The position numbers and the translations under genes were made by a program. The notes below the pieces were generated by a model. It was not told the DNA's origin. It was given only the letters and a program-made list of their open reading frames with translations, and did no database searches. Shown here one piece after another: positions 7,590-17,200 of a stretch of 18,752 bases of DNA (the stretch's first letter is position 1; each line of letters starts with the position of its first letter). This stretch comes from Chryseosolibacter sp966080355 (GTDB taxonomy: Bacteria > Bacteroidota > Bacteroidia > Cytophagales > Cyclobacteriaceae), in contig CBHROW010000063.1 of the NCBI GenBank assembly GCA_966080355.1, positions 1 to 18,752 on the forward strand, in the 5' to 3' direction.

Positions 7590-9086
7590 ATGAAATTGAG
7601 AATTGCAGTTTATGTCTTGGCGCTTACCGGTTCCATCAACCTGTTTGCACAAGACCCCGTTGCCCAAAAATATGGCAACATGATCACACCAGAAGATCTG
7701 AAAGCAAACCTTTCGATCCTGGCATCCGATGCTCTCGAAGGCCGTGAAACCGGAACACGCGGGCAGAAAATGGCTGCCGCCTTCGTTAGCGCGAACTTTA
7801 ACAGTTTTGGACTTACCGCTCCTGTAAATGGATCAAATTACCAGCCGATCGAGTTGGTTACTGCCCGACCTGGCGAGTGCTATGTAAAAGTTGGGCAGAC
7901 CCAATATAAGAATCTTGAAAGCGTTGTTTACTTTGGAAATGCCGACTCAAACGGTGAGGTAACATTGCCCGTGGTGTTTGCGGGTAAGGGAACAAAGGAA
8001 GATTTCGAGCAGGTGGATGTGAAGGATAAAGCAGCGATCATTATGATCAACCCGAATGAAAGCTCGCGTGGTCCGGCAATGATCGCCAGAGAAAAAGGCG
8101 CAACGCTGGTACTCGCTTTCACAGCCGATGCAGAAGATGCGAAAAAATTGATGACACAATTCAAAAGCTTTGCATCCGGCCGTTCCATGGGCCTGAAGAA
8201 ACCTGAAGCGCGCAATGCCGGGATGTTCCTTATGACTCCCGATGTAGCCGAAAAGATCCTGAACACAACGATTGAAAAGCTCAACAAAGCCGTTAGCGCT
8301 GATGCGAAACCCGGTTCACTCAAAAAAATAAAGCCAGGTTCTGTCACTTATAAAACTTCGCAGGAATATTCAACCGTAAAGACCGAGAACGTACTTGGAT
8401 TTATGGAAGGAACGGATAAGAAAGACGAGGTCGTTGTGATCACCGCACACTATGATCACATCGGAAAACGCGACAATGGTGAAGGCGATCTTATCAATAA
8501 TGGCGCTGACGATGATGGATCTGGAACTGTATCCGTATTGCAGCTTGCGAAAGTTTTTTCTGAAGCAAAGAAAGATGGAAAAGGTCCTCGCAGAAGTATC
8601 CTCTTCATGACCGTTACCGGTGAAGAAAAAGGATTGCTTGGTTCAGAATATTACTCAGAGAATCCGGTGTTTCCGCTGGATAAAACTGTAGTCGACCTCA
8701 ACATCGACATGGTTGGTCGCAGAGATCCTCAACACAAAGACAGTGCTCCCTATGTGTATGTGATCGGATCAGACAAGCTCTCAACTGAATTGCATAAACT
8801 CAGTGAAGACGTGAACAAGAAGTATACGAACCTGATCTTCGATTACACGTACAACGACCAGAACCACCCTGACCGTTTGTACTATCGTTCCGACCACTGG
8901 AACTTCGCGAAGAAAAATATTCCGATCATCTTCTACTTTGACGGAATCCATGAAGACTATCACAAACCATCGGATGAAGTTTCAAAAATTGAATTCGATC
9001 TGATGGCGAAACGTGCACAATGCGTTTTCTATACAGCCTGGGAGATTGCAAATCGCGATCAGCGCATCATGCCTGACGCAAAGTAG
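7590..9086 (+). CDS. Exported M28 family zinc aminopeptidase
   Basis: A 498-residue protein with a signal peptide ending at LFA-QDP (cleavage after residue 20). An N-terminal helical cap carries LASDALEGRETGTRG (43-57), typical of exported Bacteroidota M28 enzymes. A PA-like insert spans about residues 100-260 and the M28 catalytic domain follows. Readable zinc and catalytic residues are H287 (AHYDHIG), D308 (GADDDGSG), E345/E346 (TGEEKG), D373 (NIDMVGR) and H458 (DYHKPSDE). All five ligand positions and the catalytic Glu are present, so it should be active, probably releasing N-terminal residues from peptides in the periplasm or envelope. It differs in motif detail and insert from the CPQ-like enzyme at 771-2135, so the two are not recent duplicates. 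No C-terminal T9SS sorting domain is seen. It is a single gene, divergent from gcvP, and ends 65 bases before a terminator stem. Confidence 0.92.
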   Translation: MKLRIAVYVLALTGSINLFAQDPVAQKYGNMITPEDLKANLSILASDALEGRETGTRGQKMAAAFVSANFNSFGLTAPVNGSNYQPIELVTARPGECYVKVGQTQYKNLESVVYFGNADSNGEVTLPVVFAGKGTKEDFEQVDVKDKAAIIMINPNESSRGPAMIAREKGATLVLAFTADAEDAKKLMTQFKSFASGRSMGLKKPEARNAGMFLMTPDVAEKILNTTIEKLNKAVSADAKPGSLKKIKPGSVTYKTSQEYSTVKTENVLGFMEGTDKKDEVVVITAHYDHIGKRDNGEGDLINNGADDDGSGTVSVLQLAKVFSEAKKDGKGPRRSILFMTVTGEEKGLLGSEYYSENPVFPLDKTVVDLNIDMVGRRDPQHKDSAPYVYVIGSDKLSTELHKLSEDVNKKYTNLIFDYTYNDQNHPDRLYYRSDHWNFAKKNIPIIFYFDGIHEDYHKPSDEVSKIEFDLMAKRAQCVFYTAWEIANRDQRIMPDAK

Positions 9087-9151
9087 CCTCCAATTTGTCG
9101 TCTGAGGTCTTTGGACGAATGTGACGACTGAAATTTGGGAAATTGATAGTC

Positions 9152-9190
9152 AAAAAGTCGTCTGACGAAGTTGTCGGACGACTTTTTTTT
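9152..9190 (+). terminator. Intrinsic terminator of the M28 aminopeptidase gene
   Basis: A ten-base-pair core stem (9157-9166 with 9173-9182, one T-G wobble) has a six-base loop GAAGTT. Five further A-T pairs extend it into an eight-T run (9183-9190). It lies 65 bases past the stop at 9086. An earlier weaker stem, GTCGTC (9097-9102) with GACGAC (9123-9128), uses the same sequences. Confidence 0.88.
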
Positions 9191-9253
9191 GTCATCGCCT
9201 AAGCGTTGACACCTCAAATAAGCTCATACATTCAAACGGCCGGGACTATCGGC

Positions 9254-9297
9254 TTAAAATAAGAATGCCGCAACAATTTTTTATGATGCGGCATTCT
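9254..9297 (-). terminator. Probable terminator of the small lipoprotein gene
   Basis: A perfect 11-base-pair stem (9262-9272 with 9287-9297) has a 14-base AT-rich loop, directly after the lipoprotein stop at 9301. On the minus strand it is followed by TATTTT, a weak T-tract, so termination may be partial. Confidence 0.65.
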
Positions 9298-9300
9298 ACT

Positions 9301-9540
9301 CTAGCGAACTGAATCGCGTTGATTGCGATCATTGTCCTTCTTGTTCATATCGTTGTCATTACTGTTGTCCCGCTTGTTGTAATTATCGTTTGAAGTTGAG
9401 TCGGACGCAGTGGTATCGGGTTGTGCCACCTCAGTATTGTCATTTGCATCGTTGGTACGATCTTCACTCGACCGGTTGTTATTTCGATCATTGCAACTGA
9501 AAGCTGCTGCAGCCAACAGTATCATCATTATCTTCTTCAT
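9301..9540 (-). CDS. Small Asn/Asp-rich lipoprotein, unknown function
   Basis: A 79-residue protein starting at the ATG at 9540. The first 15 residues form a lipoprotein signal (MKKIMMILLAAAAFS) before C16, the likely lipidated cysteine. The mature 64 residues hold about 16 Asn and 13 Asp plus Ser, Thr, Arg and Lys, with one tyrosine and almost no hydrophobic residues. They should be disordered, tethered to the membrane. No domain is recognised. The frame stays open upstream, but the longer version buries the lipoprotein signal inside and runs through repeat DNA, so the short start is better. Such low-complexity lipoproteins are common and fast-evolving in Bacteroidota. It could be a surface or periplasmic tether, but this cannot be told from sequence. 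It stands alone, with its own probable terminator. Confidence 0.72.
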   Translation of the reverse strand: MKKIMMILLAAAAFSCNDRNNNRSSEDRTNDANDNTEVAQPDTTASDSTSNDNYNKRDNSNDNDMNKKDNDRNQRDSVR

Positions 9541-9616
9541 AGCTTTTTTGTTTTGGTTAGATATACCTGCTTGTGTAGTTCTTTGCAGCATCAAAAAAAG
9601 AATTATGCCAACGGAG

Positions 9617-9651
9617 TCAGTAGGTAGTAGGCAAGAAGCAGTAGGCAATAG
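9617..9651. repeat. Degenerate 7-base tandem array (consensus GCAGTAG, 5 units)
   Basis: Five heptamers read TCAGTAG, GTAGTAG, GCAAGAA, GCAGTAG and GCAATAG. They lie upstream of the small lipoprotein gene, in the 198-base gap after lipA. Apart from a T/A-rich stretch, the rest of this gap shows no clear promoter. From memory, GGCAGTAG-type strings recur between genes in many Bacteroidota genomes. Confidence 0.6.
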
Positions 9652-9738
9652 AGTTTCTGAATTCGACTAGCGCGAACATAGATTTGCCCGATTACCCGGA
9701 AAAAAAAGTAAAATGTTACAGAAAGTTCCCCGCAAGAT

Positions 9739-10641
9739 TCAATCGAGCGGAACGTTCACGTGGCGTTCAGCGTGATATGAGGAACGGACAAGCGGTCCGG
9801 ATTCAATGTACTTCAGTCCGCGTTTGAGACCTTCTTCGCGATAAAGCTCGAATGTATCGGGCGTAATGTATTCGATCACTTCGTGGTGCAGCTTCGTGGG
9901 TTGAAGATACTGGCCGAGCGTAAGGACCATCAAACCGTTTTGAACAAGGTCATCCATCGCCTTGAAAACTTCGTCTTTTGTTTCACCCAGGCCGAGCATG
10001 ATACCTGACTTGGTGCGTTTGCCAGCTTCGCGAATGCGTTTGATCTGCTCCAGGCTGCGCTCATATTTTGCCTGAGGTCTAACGTTGCGATAAAGTCTGC
10101 TTACGGTTTCCATGTTGTGAGAAACAACTTCTTGTCCGCCATCGATCATTCTGTACAACGCATCCCAATTTCCTTTTGTGTCTGGAATAAGAGTTTCGAT
10201 CGTTGTTTCAGGACTCACCTTCTTCGTTTCAACCACGGTCTGATACCACACTTCCGCGCCACGGTCTTTTAGCTCGTCACGATTTACTGAAGTGATCACC
10301 GCGTGTTTAACGTTCATCAGCTTGATGGCTTCGGCTACACGCCTTGGCTCATCCATGTCGTACTCTGTTGGCCGACCGGTGGCCACAGCACAAAATGTAC
10401 AACTGCGCGTACAAATGTTTCCGAGGATCATGAATGTTGCGGTGCCAGCACCCCAGCACTCTCCCATGTTAGGGCAATTTCCGCTTTCGCAGATCGTATG
10501 GAGCTTGTATTGATCGACAAGCTTGCGCACTTTCGCATACTCCGGACCCACAGGTAATTTCACGCGCAACCAATCCGGCTTTCTTCTACCTGGTGTGGAA
10601 GAATTCGCTTCCGATTTCGAAATTACTGGCAGTTCGATCAT
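9739..10641 (-). CDS. lipA: Lipoyl synthase (radical SAM)
   Basis: A 300-residue enzyme that inserts two sulfur atoms into octanoyl groups on carrier proteins such as GcvH. The auxiliary 4Fe-4S cluster motif is C51-x4-C56-x5-C62 (CESGNCPNMGEC) and the radical SAM motif is C77-x3-C81-x2-C84 (CTRSCTFC). The C-terminal RSSY (286-289) supplies the serine ligand of the auxiliary cluster. Length and motifs are complete. The ATG at 10641 sits 41 bases after the gcvH stop on the same strand with no terminator between. The two therefore likely form an operon in which the carrier and its cofactor-making enzyme are co-expressed. Octanoyl transferase (lipB) is not in the window. Confidence 0.98.
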   Translation of the reverse strand: MIELPVISKSEANSSTPGRRKPDWLRVKLPVGPEYAKVRKLVDQYKLHTICESGNCPNMGECWGAGTATFMILGNICTRSCTFCAVATGRPTEYDMDEPRRVAEAIKLMNVKHAVITSVNRDELKDRGAEVWYQTVVETKKVSPETTIETLIPDTKGNWDALYRMIDGGQEVVSHNMETVSRLYRNVRPQAKYERSLEQIKRIREAGKRTKSGIMLGLGETKDEVFKAMDDLVQNGLMVLTLGQYLQPTKLHHEVIEYITPDTFELYREEGLKRGLKYIESGPLVRSSYHAERHVNVPLD

Positions 10642-10682
10642 GACTCGGGCGCTGTTATTTCAACGCTGGTAGTATAAGGCAA

Positions 10683-11057
10683 TTATTTGCCGATTAGTTC
10701 CTTGTATTGGGCAGCAGTAAGCAATCCGCTGGTCGATCCTTTGATCTCCATTTTGATCATCCAGCCTTCACCGTAGGCATCTTCGTTTACTTTTTCAGGG
10801 CTTCCGTCAAGGATCGGATTGACTTCCAACACTTTGCCGGTAACGGGCATGAACAAGTCAGATACCGTCTTCACTGCTTCAACCGTTCCAAACACATCGT
10901 GCTCATTCACATCCTGACCCACCGTGGAAATATCGACATATACGATATCACCAAGCTCGCCTTGTGCGAAGTCGGTGATTCCAACAATTGCCGTGTTGCC
11001 ATCAATTTTTATCCATTCATGGTCTTTGGTGTACTTGAGTCCGTCAGGAATGTTCAT
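10683..11057 (-). CDS. gcvH: Glycine cleavage system H protein
   Basis: A 124-residue lipoyl carrier of normal length. The lipoylated residue is K63 in GTVEAVKTVSDLF. Other family marks are HEWI (13-16), GITDFAQGELGDIVYVD (26-42), and the C-terminal NEDAYGEGWM and AAQYKELI segments. It shuttles the aminomethyl group from GcvP to GcvT and is re-oxidised by the lipoamide dehydrogenase. It is first in an operon with lipA and directly downstream of sprA, with 239 bases between. The promoter at 11076-11105 suggests independent transcription from sprA. Confidence 0.98.
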   Translation of the reverse strand: MNIPDGLKYTKDHEWIKIDGNTAIVGITDFAQGELGDIVYVDISTVGQDVNEHDVFGTVEAVKTVSDLFMPVTGKVLEVNPILDGSPEKVNEDAYGEGWMIKMEIKGSTSGLLTAAQYKELIGK

Positions 11058-11075
11058 GGTTTATGAGTTTGGGGT

Positions 11076-11105
11076 CAAAAATAAAGGAAAATCCGCGAAT
11101 CCAAA
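11076..11105 (-). promoter_or_regulatory. Bacteroidota-type promoter of gcvH-lipA
   Basis: On the minus strand TTTG (11105-11102) is followed after 18 bases by TATTTTTG (11083-11076), an exact TAnnTTTG -7 box. The predicted start of transcription lies only about a dozen bases before the gcvH ATG at 11057. Confidence 0.6.
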
Positions 11106-11126
11106 TGAGCTTTTTGCCTCTGTTAG

Positions 11127-11150
11127 CCACAAAGGCACAAAGACACGAAG
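11127..11150. repeat. Degenerate 8-base tandem array (consensus nCACAAAG, 3 units)
   Basis: Three octamers read CCACAAAG, GCACAAAG and ACACGAAG, in the gap between sprA and gcvH. A GC-rich hairpin follows (GCGGGC 11168-11173 with GCCCGC 11182-11187), without a T-tract on either side, so it is not called as a terminator. Confidence 0.55.
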
Positions 11151-11207
11151 TTTCCGCAAAAGGTATTGCGGGCCGGTCAACGCCCGCGCTTGGTCCGAAC
11201 TCTCAAC

Positions 11208-11285
11208 CTTAACACTCCAACACCTTAGCGCATTGACACATCGCACCTCGAACATGAGCACATTGATACATTAACACTTTAACAC
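11208..11285. repeat. Degenerate 8-base tandem array (consensus ATTAACAC, about 10 units)
   Basis: Ten units can be laid out end to end with one shortened by two bases: CTTAACAC, TCCAACAC, CTTAGCGC, ATTGACAC, ATCGCACC, TCGAACAT, GAGCAC, ATTGATAC, ATTAACAC, TTTAACAC. The array starts 12 bases past the sprA stop, in its likely 3' untranslated region. The last four units are the best preserved. It is the longest of four such arrays in the window. Confidence 0.65.
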
Positions 11286-11296
11286 CGTAGGACACC

Positions 11297-14200
11297 TCAC
11301 TGCGCCAAGCTGAATCGTAACTGTATCCCAAACCTCGTTGTCGATCGCGGGTAAGAATTCGTGACCTGAGGTTTGTTGATCGTTCTTTCGAAGTATCCCT
11401 GCAGCGTCAATTTCTGATTCACCACATAGCTCACGTTTGGTCGCAGCTGGAAATTGAGATTTCCGTTCGTGGTTGTATTGAGATCATTGATCTTACGCTG
11501 AATGGTTTTGCTATCGCTTACGGTAACATTCATGCGGAACGTCACATCGTTCTTCAAAACAATTGTTCTCCCTTGCGCACGGAACGGAAGCTTCACGTTG
11601 TTCTTGGTGTAGCCGAGCTCAAATGAAACATCTTTACTGTTGAGTTCGGTGATCTGCGCGTTTGAAATATTCAAGGCGAGGTCGCGCTTCGTTTTATATT
11701 CGGCTTTTGCGTTGAGCCTGCTTTTTGTGCGAACGTTGACACCTATGAGCGGTGCAAATTGTTCGGAGATCAAAACCTGGCTGATCACATACACCGGCAC
11801 AAACTCGTTGTTGATATTTTCACCGAAATACTTGCGGTTGTAATCTTCTATCGGACGATCGATCCCAACTTTGGTCGGGTCGCTGTACTCGAGCGAGTTG
11901 TTATAGTTTACCACGGAGTAAGTAGACTGATAACCACTCGAGATCGTGATCGATTGAAACACATCTCGCAACGCTTCAATCTTATTCAGTCCGCTGTAGT
12001 CTATTCTCCAGTTTGGCAACGGATTTCGCGGGAATGGACTCAACGCCACCGTATTCGCATTCTTTCCGCTGTATGCCGCGATGAACGCAGGTATCAAAAC
12101 ATCTTGGGAGGTCGTGTCATATTCTCCGGTGCCGAGCGCTGCGAAACGCTCTTTCAGCACGAGCAGGTTTTGTTCAAATTGAGAAAAAACGTTGGAGTGA
12201 ACATTGTCGTTGGTTCCATCAAAGGCAGTGCGGATCGTGTTGAAAGAGATCTTGTAACTACCGGTGCGGTTAGGGTTGAGCGATGCAAAGCCTAATGATC
12301 CATCGGGGAGAGAATCGTAACGGAAGATCTCCTGGTATGAAGACGATCCTTCTTTCTTAACATCGATCTGAACTTTGAAATCAGGTGTCGGCTCTACATT
12401 CGCGCGCAACGTGATCACTTCGTTCTTAGACTGCTGAAACGGATTGGTAAGCGACTTTGTGGTTGTGATCAATCCCTTGTTGGCCAGGTCATAGCGAATA
12501 TTCGGATCTTGTCCACCGAGAACGAACTTCCATCCCGGAGAATTCCAGTGCTCATCCATCCCGAAAAACTTCGGGGTCTCTGTGTATCCCGGCAACATAG
12601 TTCCCTCATTGAGCGAATAACTTCCGTTGATCGATCGTAGAGACATCAGCAGCCTGAAAAATCCTTTGATCGCTCCGGGTGTCGATTTGACGGTATCAGC
12701 CTTTGGCGGCTGTTGGACTGGTCGCGCGGGGGCTTTATTGTTTTGAGGTTTCGCGGGTGCTGCAGGCCGCGCAGGTGTATTGATCTCTTTCAGGAATTTG
12801 ATCTTGTTGTAAAATTTAACCAGGTCGATCTTTCCGGTAATATTGTTCTCGCGCGTGTTTTGAATAATGTTTTTGAAGTCGAGGCTGTCGGGCAAATCCT
12901 GCAAATGTTTTGCGCGTGCAATGTCATCATTGATATTTACCGGACCAGCCTTCCAATTGTACCCTGCAACAAACCGGTATTCTGCGCCTAGCCAGTCCGT
13001 TAGCGGGAATTTGTCGAGCGGCAGTGTATAGTTCACCGTGATGTTCTGATCGAAGTTCTTCATCCTTCCAAGCTTCCGGAAGTTGTTGTAGACACTGTCT
13101 TTTTGTTCGCTGGTGACCAGCTCGCCCTGCGGTTCATCAACAATCGCATTCGCTCGTGCCATGTATTCGACACTAAGCGCTCGTGATAGATTCCACCGCA
13201 TGTTGTAAGTGCGGTTGAAGGTGAAATACTTCAGGTAGTTCGGCAATGAATAAGAATAAGTTCCATAAGCACCTGCCGAATTGCGATAAACTTTCTTGCT
13301 GAACGAGCGATCGAGGTCCGCACGAAACGACAAACTCGATGGCAATAAACTTAAATTGAAATCTTTGATGAACTTAAGGTATGGCGAACTAAGTCCTTTA
13401 ACATTCTTGAAGGGTTCGATGCCGGTTTCTTTAGGCGCAAAATTATAGGCGACAGAACCCTTGTATTGCCGCAGCAGGTTTTCTTTCGTGAAAAAATTAG
13501 TTTGTTCTGCTTCACTATAAGCGTAACTGAGTGAGAGGTTCTCGATATCGTAAATGTGCGTCTTTGCATCGGGCTTCACCTTGACTTTTTTGACGTTGAC
13601 AAGGTTGAAACTCCTTCGGACCGTTTTGTCCTGGATCAGCTTTTTAAAACCCGTTCGTTCCTGTTCGCTGTTAAAGGATTTCATTGCAGCCGCAACTCGT
13701 ATATCGGGATTAGCCGGATCGTAGTTCGGGTTCACAGTAGTATTTTCGTAGCTGACGAACATGGGTAATTTCAGACCGGTGTTGCCGGGAAGAAGTTTGT
13801 CAACATTCACACTTGCTGAAATGTCGTAGCGTGTTGTTTCATCGCGTGTGCGCTCTCCGATCTTCGAGCTTACGTTACCAAATCCGAATGTAGTATGGCG
13901 CAGCGCACTTGTTACGGTTGCAAAGTCGGCAAGTTTGGCGCTTAGTGTCGAGCTTGCGGCCCAGCCTGCAGCGCGGTTGAAGTCGGTAACACGAAGTTCG
14001 TTCGCCCAAATACAAACGGAATGAGAGCGCTGGTCTTCCGATCGCGGGTTGCGTACACCGATCATCATTACCTGCACGCTCGTGAGATCAGGCCGACCAA
14101 AAATACGCAACGTGTGCCGCCCGATCTGAGGGCCCGTGTACACCGCGGATGTTGATGCGTTCCGGTCATTATCCCTTCGAAGTTTCAGCGCATACAATTC

Positions 14201-17200
14201 GTTGAGGTCGAGATCGATCTCGTTCTCTTCCGGCCATACGTCACGTGCGCTCGGATCTTGTGTGTGCGGGTCGGTGATCTTCAGCGGGATCTCGATCTCG
14301 TAATAGTTTTGTGTGAAGTCTGTTCCAAGACGAAGAAAAGCGTGCAATTCGTCATCTTGTGAGTCGGCACTGTTCGCATGGAAGAACATTTTTATCCTCC
14401 CATAGTTGAAAAGGTCGACACCTACGTTTTTGAAAATTGCGCGTGAGTCTCCGTCTTCGAGATTATCGGCACACATCTGAACGGCTTGTTCGTTCAGCTG
14501 GCGTGAAATTGAAGAAGTATTATCCCGGTCTCTTCGAACACCCGGAGGAATACGATAAGGCGATGTTGCATTGTCTGCTTCGTAGGCACCATTCTCTTCA
14601 AGGTTCACAACGGAAACCGTGAAGTCATTGTAATCTTCTTCGATCTTCGGGCTCAGTCCTCCGTTGCGCAAATCAGCTTGATATCTTCTCCATCGGCTGC
14701 CGATCATCCTGAAGTTCGCCATACGCAACACCACAGGCTGCTGGAACCCCGTGAGCAGCATCCGGATATAACGGATGGACTTGAAGCCTTGAATACTTCC
14801 AAACTTCGCTTCAAATTCCCGCACGGGGATACGGAACAAATACCATTCAACCGCCTCATTCGGAACGTTGTCGGGTGTTGTTCTGATCTTGTCTACAATG
14901 TATTCCTGGCCTACTTCGAGATCGGGTTTCAGATCGATGTCATACTCGTAATATTCTTCAAGTTCACTCAACGTATTGTCAGCGTTCAAATCTTCGTTGT
15001 CGGGAGTTTGAGTAGCTGATCGGGCGAGATCCTGGCTTCCCGTGTTGACAGGAGAATTGCCGTCCATTCCGTTATAATTCTTGTATCGCTCGAGGATCTG
15101 GGCGCCAGCTGCATCTTGATCGCTTCCAAAAAAATATTTGAAGTTATCGCCTGATGGATCGGCATTGAATATAGTTCTGGCTCCGGGCGTGAGTTGATTG
15201 AGGAAATCACCGAACTTTTCACGCTCGTGCTCGTCACTTGCACCATCGAGTCCAACGTCCTGGTTTGGTCTTGAAGAAGTTGAATTGTCGAAAGCATTGT
15301 TGATGTATTGCTGATTGGTTACCCATCCCCACTCTGTTGAAGTTGCAAGCCCGAGATTTCCGTCCGGAGGAAGCCCGTTTTCGAATGCATGCTTCGCGTC
15401 ACGCTCAACATCTTCAGAGATAGATCCAAGTTGAAAAATGATCTTACCTCCAGTCGTGTTATTCTCTCCTTCATTCTTTCCGCGAACAACTACTTTCCCG
15501 TTATCGCCTTTGATGAAAGGATTCAACAGCCAGAACTCGACATACTCGATATTCGCTTTATCGAAATCAACTTCCGTGCGGATCGCGCTGGTAATACCGG
15601 CCCAGTTTCCTTTGATGTCACCAGGTCGCAACACGCCTTGGTCATTGATGTCCGGGTTGTAGTTGTATGGACCGCGTTCAGACGGATAATAAGCGATGTC
15701 GAAAATAGATTGGAAGAAATAACCTTGCGGTCGTTGGAAATACGGGAAGATCTCTTCTGGTTTTACAGGACGCACGTAATGATTTTGAAGATCACCCTCA
15801 CTGATATTCGGTGGTTTGAACTGGCCAGTTTCACGATAGAATTGATTATCGACCTGGTACCATGCGAGCTTCGCGCGTTTGTAACCCAATCTCAAACTCC
15901 GCGAGTCCGATGCTTCATCGTGAAATCTGCTGTCGAGCGCAGGCACGGAAGCAAGTTTCCAGCCTTGTGGTGTCATCAGCGAATAAGGCGTTGCTGTGTT
16001 TTCAAAATCGTCTACATACGCGGTTCCTTCGCCATCGATGATGTTCGATGTTCCCGGTATGAGTTGGGCAAACTCACCCGTGAAATTGACCGTGGATTGT
16101 TCTTTTGTTTCGAGGAAAGGGATTGCGTCAACAATCTTCGTCAGCACACGGCTGTTCTTTCGCACGTTGAAGTCGAATCCATACTGCATGTTGCGTGCAG
16201 GTTCTGTTCCAATTGCATTGCGACTGATCAGCGGACGCTCGTTGTAGTAGAGAAAGGTCGATCCCAGGTTAACGTCTTCATTGAGCTTGTAGTCGAAACG
16301 CGTTCCGAGCAAGCTTCGCGTTTGAAAAGCGAATGGATCTGATTGCTCGTATTGAAGGCTGATGTTCTTGCCGGAGCTCAACACACTTTCGTTGAGGATA
16401 GTCACCTTTCCAAAAGTGTAATCCACCGTGTAGTCGGTACCTTCTTGTAAGGGAATGCCGCCAGCAAAAAGTTTCACAGAATTTTGTGACAAACCAAATC
16501 CGGGCACAAGGATCTCTCGAGATGAACCTGCACTGTAGGTTCCTTTGAGAAAGAATTTGTTTTTCGTTGCGAAAAGTTCAGCGTCAGCTTTCGTTGTGCG
16601 GTAGAGCGTATCGTACGAATATTTTTGTATGAGAAAATTTTCGTTTGACTGACCGCTAAAGGCAGCGCGCAATGCATCCCTGAAGGGTTCGAGATATGGA
16701 AAAATGATCAATCCGGTTTGCGAGTTGATCGTGATGTTTTCCACATAGTCGAAGTTACCATCACGTTGCGGGTCGTTCACTGGGTTGAGCTTATCGAGAC
16801 CCATGATCTCGATAAGTTGTCGTTCGCGCAGGGTTGTACTTCCTTCCTGAAGCTGAGGATTGTCAATACCTGTACGGTCATCGCGGTAGATAATTCTCAA
16901 TTGGAAACCTTCACGCGTCAGCTGGTTCACGTTCAGGTTGTAGATGTTTTTCATCATCAGATCCCAGGTAGGAATGATGCGTCCTTTGCCATCACTTCCT
17001 GCACGAATGGCAATCTTCCTCGGACGGAGCAGTTTCAGGAATACAATTTCATCGTCCTTAAGATTTGCGTAGTCTTCGGAAAGCTCTCCGACTTTATAAG
17101 GGCGGCCATTGTAAGTGTATTCGTATGCTACTGCCAGTGCTTCGTCATTTTGCAGCTTGCGGGTAAGCGTGATGTAACCGAGCTGCTTGTGGAATGTGAA

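Noticed and set aside
9541..9648. Longer version of the small lipoprotein starting at 9648
   Set aside because: It would place 36 residues before the lipoprotein signal, partly encoded by the GCAGTAG repeat, which would spoil lipidation at C16.
11168..11187. GC-rich hairpin between sprA and gcvH as a terminator
   Set aside because: The stem is six base pairs and neither strand has a T-tract after it.
11127..11285. Possible CRISPR array in the repeat-rich sprA-gcvH gap
   Set aside because: Units are 7-8 bases with no spacers and much degeneracy, and no cas genes are present.
15389..16342. A 317-codon open frame on the plus strand antisense to sprA, with similar ones at 11759-12295 and 16718-17368
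   Set aside because: They lie wholly inside sprA, show no recognisable domain and read like reverse complements of its codons. Long antisense frames are expected opposite a 7.3 kb gene of this base composition.
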